Positions 1-7,100 of a stretch of 8,613 nt of DNA are shown here, in pieces; positions within the stretch are counted from its first letter, which is position 1, and each line of letters opens with the position of its first letter. Position numbers and translations under genes: made by a program. Source of the DNA: Patescibacteria group bacterium. GTDB lineage: Bacteria > Patescibacteria > Microgenomatia > Levybacterales > UBA12049. A model generated the notes under the pieces. It was not told where the DNA came from. It made no database searches and saw only the letters and a program-made list of their open reading frames with translations. The DNA lies in assembly GCA_023379465.1 (NCBI GenBank), contig JAMCTM010000002.1:10578-19190 (forward strand), given 5' to 3'.

Positions 1-588
1 ATCCTTGGGTTTCGAACTTTGAACTAAAGAATCCACCCCTTCGTATATAACTTCTATTTTATTTCTATCAGTACCTAAATGATCAATGATTTCCTGTTTC
101 GTCGCATTGGAAACCGTAATAATTTTTTTTGATCTTTTAGAAGCTAAAGAAATAACTAATTTATATCCCATTCGTTTTAATACGTACAGGGGAGGGAAAA
201 GCGTTGATGCCTCACCGGTTGGAAAGTGATCTATTATCAGATCGTGAATAGTAACTATAAAAGGCTTGCTGTAGAAAATAGGAACAGAAAAATATGTAAA
301 ATGCATAAGGTCTAAATTCTCTCTGTTGAGAATTTGAGGAAGCCTCATCTGCTCTTCCAGGGCATGCCATTTTATGTCCGCTTTTACAATTTTAAGTTTT
401 AAGTTTTTAATTTTTAATTTGTTCTTGAGATTTGAGATTTGAGATTTGAGATTTTCTTCGTCTTTAGACAAAACGAAGAGGACATAGTCATTAATCCTGT
501 CTATCAATTGAAGCTCTTTAACCAAATTTCTCGTGTACCGCCCCACCCCACTTTCTCCCCAAAGCCGGCAGTCAATTCCAATCTTCAT
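1..588 (-). CDS. GT4-family glycosyltransferase, N-terminal half (3' end outside window)
   Basis: The reading frame starts at the ATG at 588-586 and stays open to the window edge, giving 196 residues without a stop. It starts MKIGIDCRLWGESGVGRY, the N-terminal strand and glycine-rich loop of GT-B fold GT4 enzymes. FTYFSVPIF (about 97-105), VTIHDLIIDHFPTG (112-125), KKIITVSNATKQEI (154-167) and VIYEGVDS (180-187) follow, in the usual order. These enzymes transfer a sugar from a nucleotide donor (often GDP-mannose or similar) to a lipid-linked or free acceptor on the cytoplasmic side; the exact sugar cannot be told. The C-terminal nucleotide-binding domain is missing here. Residues 45-68 (rich in K, L, N, I, S and Q) come from a heptanucleotide array and look like an inserted loop between SKDE and KADIKWHALEEQ. 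The gene begins 14 bases after the preceding GT2 gene, with no Shine-Dalgarno site. The GT4 assignment is firm, the acceptor unknown. Confidence 0.9.
   Translation of the reverse strand, partial: MKIGIDCRLWGESGVGRYTRNLVKELQLIDRINDYVLFVLSKDEENLKSQISNLKNKLKIKNLKLKIVKADIKWHALEEQMRLPQILNRENLDLMHFTYFSVPIFYSKPFIVTIHDLIIDHFPTGEASTLFPPLYVLKRMGYKLVISLASKRSKKIITVSNATKQEIIDHLGTDRNKIEVIYEGVDSLVQSSKPKD
14..34 (-). repeat. Short heptamer-like element inside the partial GT4 gene
   Basis: On the plus strand two adjacent units, GAACTTT and GAACTAA, are followed by AGAATCC. The stretch matches 593-614 at about 18 of 21 positions with one single-base gap. It falls just after the EGVD motif of the GT4, in the expected interdomain linker. 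It is short, so chance similarity is possible. Confidence 0.5.
387..456 (-). repeat. Compound heptanucleotide array in the partial GT4 gene
   Basis: About ten consecutive 7-base units occupy 70 bases. On the coding strand, the first part has near-perfect units of AAATCTC type (about four copies, 428-455). The second part has pairs of units such as AAATTAA and AAACTTA (about 389-421). The array is in frame and encodes residues 45-68, rich in K, L, N, I, S and Q. It is directly visible in the sequence; array edges are approximate. Confidence 0.9.
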
Positions 589-592
589 AATT

Positions 593-614
593 GAACTATA
601 AACTAAAAGAATCG
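593..614 (-). repeat. Heptamer-like element spanning a GT2 stop codon and the intergenic spacer
   Basis: On the plus strand GAACTAT and AAACTAA are followed by AAGAATCG, closely resembling 14-34. It covers the last three codons and the TAG stop of the upstream GT2 gene and most of the 14-base gap before the next start. Confidence 0.5.
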
Positions 615-1487
615 CTCTTTGAAAAAAATACCTAGAAAAACTAAAAAAGTAATTATTCCGGGATATTTTTCCCGATAATGTTTTCTGTAAAAGATGCGCA
701 TTGCCTTAAAACGCTCTTTAGTGGCGCGTCTTTTTGTTTCCTTAGTAGCTGTAGTGATCTCTTGAGAAATATTTTTCAGACCCCCGGACACCCCTTTATA
801 ATGCAGGATAGAAACCGTTGGCGCATAATAGATCTTCCAGACTTTTTGCTTTATTTCGTAGCAAAAATCCAAATCCTCCCCGTAGAAAAAGTAGTCCTCG
901 TCCCACCAGCCAATCTTATCTCCCGCCTCTCTTCTGACGAGCATAAACGCCCCGGCGCATGCTTCTATTTCATGAATCTTATCCAAATCTTTATAACCCA
1001 GATGGTATCCGTTAAAAAGAGGCGACTTCGGAAAGATTCTCGATAAGCCGGCGAAATAAAAAAAGGCCCTAAGGGGCGTTGGAAACCCCCTGTGTGAGGC
1101 ATCGTCAATTTCTCCATTTGGAAGATTCATCCTGCACGTGGCCACTCCCGCGTCCAAATGCTGATCCATAAACCTAACCATGGCCTCAAGCGCTCCTTCG
1201 TAAATCAGGGTATCGGGATTAAGAAAAAGCAAATATCTTCCCCTGGATTTCTTAACTCCGATATTATTGGCCTTGGAAAATCCCAAATTCTTCTTATTTT
1301 CAACGAATTTAACCTCAGTTTGAGCGGTAAAATCTGAGATCGCCGATGACGTGCCATCAAGCGAAGCATTATCAACAACAATAATCTCGCAGGAAATATT
1401 TCTAGTTGTATCAATTATTGATCTTAGACAATTTAATAAAAACTGTTTTGTATTGTAGGAAACAATAATTATTGATAAATCAATCAT
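603..1487 (-). CDS. GT2-family glycosyltransferase (WbbL/rhamnosyltransferase-like)
   Basis: This is a 294-residue GT-A fold inverting glycosyltransferase. It opens with DLSIIIVSYNT (3-13), the strand that begins the nucleotide-binding fold. VVDNAS (37-42) and NLGFSKANNIG (67-77) follow, then NPDT (90-93) at the DXD-like metal/nucleotide position. ACAGAFMLVRR (176-186), WWDEDYFFYGEDLDF (194-208, with the probable catalytic ED) and HYKG (229-232) complete the set. This layout is typical of enzymes adding rhamnose or similar sugars to surface polysaccharides from dTDP- or UDP-sugars in the cytoplasm; that specificity is inference. A hydrophobic stretch near 277-289 may hold the C terminus at the membrane. 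The start overlaps the preceding GT4 gene by 8 bases, suggesting translational coupling. The TAG stop at 605-603 lies inside a repeat-like sequence that continues into the spacer before the next gene. Confidence 0.92.
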   Translation of the reverse strand: MIDLSIIIVSYNTKQFLLNCLRSIIDTTRNISCEIIVVDNASLDGTSSAISDFTAQTEVKFVENKKNLGFSKANNIGVKKSRGRYLLFLNPDTLIYEGALEAMVRFMDQHLDAGVATCRMNLPNGEIDDASHRGFPTPLRAFFYFAGLSRIFPKSPLFNGYHLGYKDLDKIHEIEACAGAFMLVRREAGDKIGWWDEDYFFYGEDLDFCYEIKQKVWKIYYAPTVSILHYKGVSGGLKNISQEITTATKETKRRATKERFKAMRIFYRKHYREKYPGIITFLVFLGIFFKERFF

Positions 1488-2691
1488 GGCTTATTTTAGC
1501 CGATTCATATACCGTCTCTAATTTTTTGGCAATCTTTTTCCAGTCATACTTCTGTTCTATCAGCCTCCGGGCGTTTGCGGCAATGATATCATAAAGATTA
1601 GCGTCGTCCAGAAGATTCACGACCGATTCCGCCATTCTTTCGGCGCTATCCTGAATCATTGCCTCTTTACCGTTTATGGCATTGATTCCTTCTATGCCTA
1701 AACCTGTCGTTACAACCGGTACCCCCGAAGCCATAGCCTCCAGAATTTTAAAACTTGTTCCTCCTCCTACCCTAATTGGGGCAAGAAGTATATCCGCCTG
1801 CTTAAAAATTTCCCAAGTCTCTTTCGGCGCATTCTCATCAAAGACAACATCTTCGTTTTTAGTCAATTTTTTAATTACCCCGGGAATCTTCCTTCCCACC
1901 ACCCAAAGTTTTAATTCGTAACTCGTAACTCCTAATTCATAATTTATTTTGGGCCAGATATCTTTTAAGATCCACCCCAGGGCATCCCTATTCTGAAGCC
2001 ATCTAAAATCCCCGATAAACAAAACTCGCCTCTCCGCTTTTTGAAATTTGAAATCTGGAGTCTGAAATTTGAAATTTTCGGTGTCCGCTCCGTTTGGTAT
2101 CACCGAAACATTCTTGTTGATACCTTCCATCATTTTCCCCTCCTCTTCCGAGACCGCCACAAGCTGAGCTGCTTTTTTCCAGCAGTTTCTCTCCCAACGC
2201 TTCATTTTCCAGACATCAAGACGGAAAAGTGGACGAAGAAAAAGAGACATCCTATCGGCAAATCGCCTATAAACCAGATACTCCGCATTATGCTCTGCCA
2301 GAACAACCGGCAGATTTATCCTCTCCGGCAGATTCTGCATGACATAAAATGTTTCCACATGGACTAGGTCAAATTTCTCTTTTTCAAGTTCCTCCTCTAT
2401 TGCCTTTTTCAATTTACTATTGGTGTGCCCGGTAACCAAAAAGGGCGAGAGGGAAAATCCCGTCTTTAAGATATTTGCCAAACTCCACTGCTTTTTCCGG
2501 GGAACCGCTCTTACCCCGCGGCATATTTTCTCAAGCTCTTTAATATCTTCTTCGCTCTGGTAATCCCTCTTTTCGCAAACAAGAACTACCTCATGCTTTT
2601 TTGACAAAAGCTTTATCAGGTTATAAAGGCGGATATGCCCGCCCGAATATAAAGGATAGGGAAGAAATGACGAAACCAGCAATATTTTCAT
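1480..2691 (-). CDS. GT4-family glycosyltransferase with two heptamer-repeat insertions
   Basis: This is a complete 403-residue GT-B fold retaining glycosyltransferase. Visible motifs are the N-terminal glycine loop (SGGHIRLYNL, 16-25), AEHNAEYLVYRR (132-143), VIPNGADTENF (197-207), the start of the C-terminal domain (FIGDFRWLQNRDA, 225-237), VVGRK (264-268), and the donor-binding segment VGGGTSFKILEAMASGVPVV (308-327), with E318 at the conserved carboxylate position. It resembles the Glyco_trans_1_4 type enzymes of exopolysaccharide clusters. Residues 205-217 (containing FKFQ twice) and 249-260 (YELGVTSYEL) are encoded by two separate 7-base repeat arrays of different sequence. Both fall in loops: one in the interdomain linker, the other between a helix and the LWVVGR strand. 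Its ATG overlaps the stop of the GT39 gene (ATGA) and its end overlaps the next GT2 gene by 8 bases. No Shine-Dalgarno site precedes the start. The family is clear, the sugar unknown. Confidence 0.93.
   Translation of the reverse strand: MKILLVSSFLPYPLYSGGHIRLYNLIKLLSKKHEVVLVCEKRDYQSEEDIKELEKICRGVRAVPRKKQWSLANILKTGFSLSPFLVTGHTNSKLKKAIEEELEKEKFDLVHVETFYVMQNLPERINLPVVLAEHNAEYLVYRRFADRMSLFLRPLFRLDVWKMKRWERNCWKKAAQLVAVSEEEGKMMEGINKNVSVIPNGADTENFKFQTPDFKFQKAERRVLFIGDFRWLQNRDALGWILKDIWPKINYELGVTSYELKLWVVGRKIPGVIKKLTKNEDVVFDENAPKETWEIFKQADILLAPIRVGGGTSFKILEAMASGVPVVTTGLGIEGINAINGKEAMIQDSAERMAESVVNLLDDANLYDIIAANARRLIEQKYDWKKIAKKLETVYESAKISHD
1912..1946 (-). repeat. Heptanucleotide array, AGTTACG/AATTAGG flavour, in the GT4 gene
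   Basis: Five 7-base units fill 35 bases. On the plus strand every unit begins TAAYT (TAATTCG, TAACTCG, TAACTCC, TAATTCA and TAATTTA are the five forms). On the coding strand this gives residues 249-260 of the GT4, including YELGVTSYEL, where YEL recurs at 7-residue spacing. The unit differs from the AAATTTC type found 100 bases away in the same gene. Confidence 0.85.
2043..2077 (-). repeat. Heptanucleotide array, AAATTTC flavour, in the GT4 gene
   Basis: Five 7-base units fill 35 bases. On the plus strand units 1, 4 and 5 are GAAATTT, unit 2 is GAAATCT and unit 3 is the diverged GGAGTCT. The array encodes residues 205-217 of the GT4, with FKFQ appearing twice at 7-residue spacing. It sits in the linker between the two GT-B domains, just after the PNGAD motif. 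Confidence 0.9.
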
Positions 2692-4136
2692 GGTTTTTGG
2701 CGGAGATTAAAAAGAATATACTGCGCTGTCTTAGAAACAATTTTATAGGTTTTTCCTATCTCAAGATCTTTTTTTGTCGGGTTAACCAAAACCAGATAAT
2801 CCGCTCCCATCTTAATCATCCGAGGCAGAGGCCTTTCGAAACTTGCCCATCCCTGTCTTTTCGTCTGATATAAAAATGAAGTATCACCGTTATATGGGGC
2901 GATAATCTTGGCGTTGACCGGTGTAAGATTATTAACGGCCTCCCCCGCGACAATAATAGAAGGATTATTTATGTCAAAGTAGCTTCTTACGAAATACCAG
3001 CCAAAAGAAAACATGAATAAAGAGCAAATGATAAAAAGTAAAAAGCAAAGGGCACGGTTAAATTCTTTCGGGGGTCTAAGTAAAAAGTCAGCGCCCAAAC
3101 CAAGAAAAATAGCGATTGTCGGAACAATCAAAATTTGATAGTAATCATGCTGAACATTGCCGCGGGCTATGACAAAAAGATACAGCAGGGAAGAGGCGAG
3201 AAAAGAAAAGAAAAAGCCCTTGTTTTTATAAGATGAGGCCGCCAAAATACCGAAAACCAAAAGCGGCAATCCCCAGTAACCCAGAATTAGACGTCCGATC
3301 CGATCGGCAAAAAGCCAATAGAAAAAAGCCCCTTTAAAGCGGATATCCCCGCCGTTAAAAAGCCAGGCGCTGGCCGGAATGCCTTGCGGATACTGCAACA
3401 TCCATATCCGCCAGGCGGCAAGCGGAATGATTGATAAAACCAAAAACAGCCAAAGCCGCCATTTTTTAAGAAATGAAAAACCGAATCTTTCGTAAGCCAA
3501 ATAAAACATCGGCAGGGTAAAAAACAGGGCATAAGGCTTAAGAAGAAAAGAGAAGGCGGTAAAAAGAACGGCCAGTATAAAATACATTTGAAATTTGAAA
3601 TCCTTGTTCTGAAATTTTTCCTGAATCATAAGATCGAAGAAATAGATTCCACCAAGTATCGCCGTAGCCATTGATTCATCAGGCAGAATGGTTCGTCCAT
3701 AATAAATACTAAAGGGTATAAACGCAAAAAACACGGCTCCCAAAAGGGCGGTTACCATATTTCTTCTTTTTTTAATAAGAAGGTAGATAAAAATTATGGA
3801 CAAACAGGAAGAAAAAATGGTTACCAGCCTTCCCCATTCTTCAAGGGTAAAACGGCCGAAAAGTTCAAAAAGCCCGGCCTGAAAAACATTATAAATGGGA
3901 AATTCAACAAACCGATAGCCCATTGGATTATCAAGTCCCGAGGCAACGTTTGAGAGATCGTCAAAACGGGGATGCAAAAGATCAAACCCGTATTTTATAA
4001 AATTCCGGGAAACAGCGGACGTATCGGCCTGGCGCCAGGAATGCCAATCGGCAATTGGATTATCAAAACGGTAAAGCCTCACCGCAAAGGCCCCTAAAAT
4101 AATCAAAAGAATAAGAAAAATTTCAAGCTTTTTCAT
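2688..4136 (-). CDS. GT39 / ArnT-PMT-like integral membrane glycosyltransferase
   Basis: This 482-residue polytopic membrane protein has a first membrane segment at about 4-20. Next comes the extracytoplasmic loop DWHSWRQADTSAVSRNF (30-46), whose acidic residue and WRQADT signature are typical of bacterial GT39/PMT_2 enzymes. EFPIYNVFQAG (78-88) and LPDESMATA (151-159) also fit the family. About ten further hydrophobic segments follow, then a soluble C-terminal part from about 390 (VAGEAVNNLTPVNAKIIAPYN). Family members move a sugar from a polyprenyl-phosphate carrier to an acceptor on the outer face of the membrane; the acceptor could be lipid, polysaccharide or protein. Residues 174-185 (KFQNKDFKFQMY) are encoded by a heptanucleotide array in a loop between two membrane segments. 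The ATG lies two bases after the TAG stop of the preceding gene, with no Shine-Dalgarno site, so coupled translation is likely. The TGA stop overlaps the next start. Confidence 0.9.
   Translation of the reverse strand: MKKLEIFLILLIILGAFAVRLYRFDNPIADWHSWRQADTSAVSRNFIKYGFDLLHPRFDDLSNVASGLDNPMGYRFVEFPIYNVFQAGLFELFGRFTLEEWGRLVTIFSSCLSIIFIYLLIKKRRNMVTALLGAVFFAFIPFSIYYGRTILPDESMATAILGGIYFFDLMIQEKFQNKDFKFQMYFILAVLFTAFSFLLKPYALFFTLPMFYLAYERFGFSFLKKWRLWLFLVLSIIPLAAWRIWMLQYPQGIPASAWLFNGGDIRFKGAFFYWLFADRIGRLILGYWGLPLLVFGILAASSYKNKGFFFSFLASSLLYLFVIARGNVQHDYYQILIVPTIAIFLGLGADFLLRPPKEFNRALCFLLFIICSLFMFSFGWYFVRSYFDINNPSIIVAGEAVNNLTPVNAKIIAPYNGDTSFLYQTKRQGWASFERPLPRMIKMGADYLVLVNPTKKDLEIGKTYKIVSKTAQYILFNLRQKP
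3021..3055 (-). repeat. Possible diverged heptanucleotide array in the GT39 gene
   Basis: Plus-strand 7-base steps AAAGTAA and AAAGCAA (3035-3048), flanked by AGAGCAA and AGGGCAC, suggest an array with unit AAAAAGY. The encoded residues 361-372 lie in a membrane segment (ALCFLLFIICS), and hydrophobic codon use could produce the same pattern. Confidence 0.3.
3583..3617 (-). repeat. Heptanucleotide array, AAATTTC flavour, in the GT39 gene
   Basis: Four to five 7-base units are visible. On the plus strand the units at 3590 and 3611 are GAAATTT, the one at 3597 is GAAATCC, and the one at 3604 is the diverged TTGTTCT; a weak unit (TACATTT) precedes them. The unit order matches that of the array at 2043-2070 in the next gene. 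It encodes residues 174-185 of the GT39 protein in a loop between membrane segments. Confidence 0.8.
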
Positions 4137-4138
4137 GT

Positions 4139-7100
4139 CTATTCGACTTTTAACAAATCGCCCTTCTTGTTAAATTTAAAAAGATAAGTTGTATTTGAAG
4201 CCTTTAAACCTGCAAGATCTTTTACTTCATAGACATTTACAGGCATATTTCTATAGATAAACCATAATCCGTCTTTAAGACCAAGCGGAAAAACCCAGGC
4301 ATTTTCCCATTTTATCGGCACATTAGCCACATAAATGCTCGATTCCTTGGGTATATCGCTGTAGTATAATCTAAAAATAGACAGGGTCTTATTAGTTATT
4401 TGTCCGGCGTGATTCCACTCTCTGCCTTCCGCGGAAAGCCTTGAAAAATTCCATAGGCTCCAAAAAATTATAATAACCAAAAGCGCATATAAGGCTAAAG
4501 ACCTTCTTTGCTTAATAATCCTTTTTACAAAAGCGTCCAAAAGGAAAACCGCCAGAAATACAAAGCCGATTGAAGTAAGGTAACTGTATCTTTCCGCTAT
4601 GTTCCCGAGTCCCAAAAACGGCAGTAAGGCCGCTACCGAAAACAAAAAGCAAAATATAGCAAATGAACTCCCTGTGTTTTTAAGAATGATCTTTAAGTCT
4701 CTCCGCCTGACTGTTATCAAAAAGACTGCCATTATAACAGCAATCATCAGAAATAAAAATACCGCTGTTAAATGCGTCCTTAATGCCGATCTTGCGATAG
4801 TATACAAGGATAAGGAACCCTCGCCAAGTATAAAAAGGGCATAATAACCCAATAAATTACCAACAAAATTGGGGACAAGATGCAAAAGGTTATAGCCATA
4901 GCTTCCGCCTGGCCAAACAGCATGGGCAGAAAGCCTCAAAGCCAAATAAAGAGGAACCAGAAACACGGGGAGAATGTATGACACAAGAACCGTCTTTATT
5001 CTTTTTGGCCTAAGAAGAATAAGATCCAAGATCAACAGAAGCACTGGATAAACCAAGGCCATTTCATACGACAAAAGGGCGAATATCTCAAACAAAACTG
5101 CCAAAAGATACATCAAAAATGACCCTTTTGACCTATAGAAAATCATAAAAATCAACGAATAGATGATAAAGAAGGTCGAAAGGGTAGTAGATATGGTGGA
5201 CAGCCAAAATATGTTTTCTCCGCTGGATGGCAAAAGCAAAAACAAAACCGATGCCAGAAACGCCAAAAACTTCCTCTTGAAAAATTTCAATCCCAGAATA
5301 TAAACCCCTATACCCACGAGAAGATGGAGAATGATAATAAACAAATGATATCCTTGCGGCTGAAAGGAAAAAAGGGTATAAAGAAAAAACATCAGGGTCT
5401 TATCTAAGGGTCTGTAAAAGAAACCATGGGCGTTAATGAAATACTGCCTAATTGAAAAAAGATCAGAGGAGGCGGCCCAACGAAGCCAGGTAAAATCATC
5501 GGCAGTGAAAAAATTATTAATGCTTGGCATAAGTACCACTAAGACAATTACGAATAAATAACTAATTAAAAGTATATGGGAGGAAAAAAACCTCCTAAGA
5601 TTTATCAAATAATTAATTTTCTCCTTGTTGTAAAGCAGAATCACTCCCGTCCCAATACCAAGCAAGATCCAAAGGGTTTCCGCAAACTTAGATGCCTCGA
5701 AAACATCAATTAAAGAAGCGTTTAAGAATACGCCGACCATTCCCCCGGCAAGACCAATGAGATACGCCTTAGCGATACCTGAGTCAATTTTATTAACGCT
5801 TTCCTTAAGGAGGATGCCAAGTAAAAGAAAGATTGACAAGAACGAAAAAAGCCCCAGGAATCCCGATTCCCCAAGGGCCCTTAGATAATCATTGTCCGCG
5901 GCAAGGGTTATCGAGGAAAAACCGCTGCCAAGGGGGGGATTCCTTAAAAATGCCTTCCAGGCGTTGGGCCATTCCCCCTGAAATCTGGTAGTAAAGGAAA
6001 TATCATATACCAAGGCTTTTTGCACCAGAAAACTGCCCGACACAGTAGATATTTCCACCCCTCCGTTTGCCAGCTTTAATTTTTTAGCCTCTTCCACCGG
6101 TACGGATGTTTGAACCACGGCTGTGGTTGTAGCCGTAGGGGCGCTTATCTGAGGCAAAGACAGAAAACCGGATCCTTTGGGCAGCTTCTGGGTTGGTATA
6201 TTGCCAACCACAACAGGACTTTTGGCAATCTTACCGCGGAGAGAGGCGGGCAAAGCCGACTCCGCCTCCCCGACAACTTGTCCCTGACTGTTGGTTACAA
6301 TTGAGGTAAGCCTTACCGTCTCCAGGAGTCTCCTGGCGGTTGAACCATTGAAAACTAAAAGTAAAACAGTCGCCGTAATCAGCCAGGGAAGAATAAGTCG
6401 TTTTTTCCTCCCCATAAATAAAGCACTTGAAACGCTTGCCAAACAGGCTATAAACGAAACCCTGGAGGCGGTAAAAATAAGAAGCATGACGGAAAAAAAA
6501 CTCAAAAGAAAAATGGCCGCCTTGATAAAAAAACGCCTGACAACAATAGCAATAGAGACCAGTATCGGAATAACCAATACCAGCCACACCCCCAAATCAT
6601 AATGCCCGGCAAAGGTTGAGGTTATACGGGCGTTTGAAGGAAGACACAAAGGGATACCCTTGGCGAATTGTTCGTTGCCTGTTTGAAAAGACGGGAAACA
6701 AAAAGAAAACTTTTCAAAAAAAGACGGAAATAACCGCCACGCGTATAAATAATACCTTTGGCCAAATCCATAAATCACAACACCTGTTAAAGCAATAGTT
6801 AAAACAATTAAATAATCCCTCAAGTCTTTAATGCTTCGAATGGTTGACGCGGCAATAAAGAAAAGAATCATGTATTCGATACGCCGAAGATACGAAAGCA
6901 AGGCTACTTTCGGAAAGAAATTCGCCAGATGAGGGCCTATAAAAATAACAGAAATTATCAAAGAACAAAGCCCCGCAAACCAATAAATAAAAATAGGAAT
7001 GCCCTCTCTAAGATTCAGCGATGTTTTTTTTCTGACAATCTGACCAAACCAAATGAGAACAGTAAAGGCGATAAAAAAATCCTCCAACCGAATATAAACC

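Noticed and set aside
678..1046. Plus-strand open frame of 122 codons
   Set aside because: It lies wholly opposite the GT2 gene and shows no recognisable motif; it is a shadow of the real frame.
1463..1474. 12-base palindrome CAATAATTATTG
   Set aside because: It encodes the conserved SIIIV strand of the GT2 enzyme with AT-rich codons, which explains it without a regulatory role.
1488..1501. Small hairpin GGCT...AGCC just before the GT2 start at 1487
   Set aside because: The stem has only four pairs and sits in codons of the upstream GT4; too weak to support.
2041..2367. Plus-strand open frame starting in the heptamer array
   Set aside because: It runs opposite the conserved GT4 sequence and has no family resemblance; the array only supplies the ATG-like context.
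387..3617. CRISPR array or transposon ends
   Set aside because: The repeats are 7 bases long, directly adjacent, without spacers, and show no terminal inverted repeats or transposase nearby.
5548..5571. AT-rich run near the fusion junction with a hint of 7-base spacing
   Set aside because: The units hardly match each other and the codons encode an ordinary membrane segment (LLISYLFVIV).
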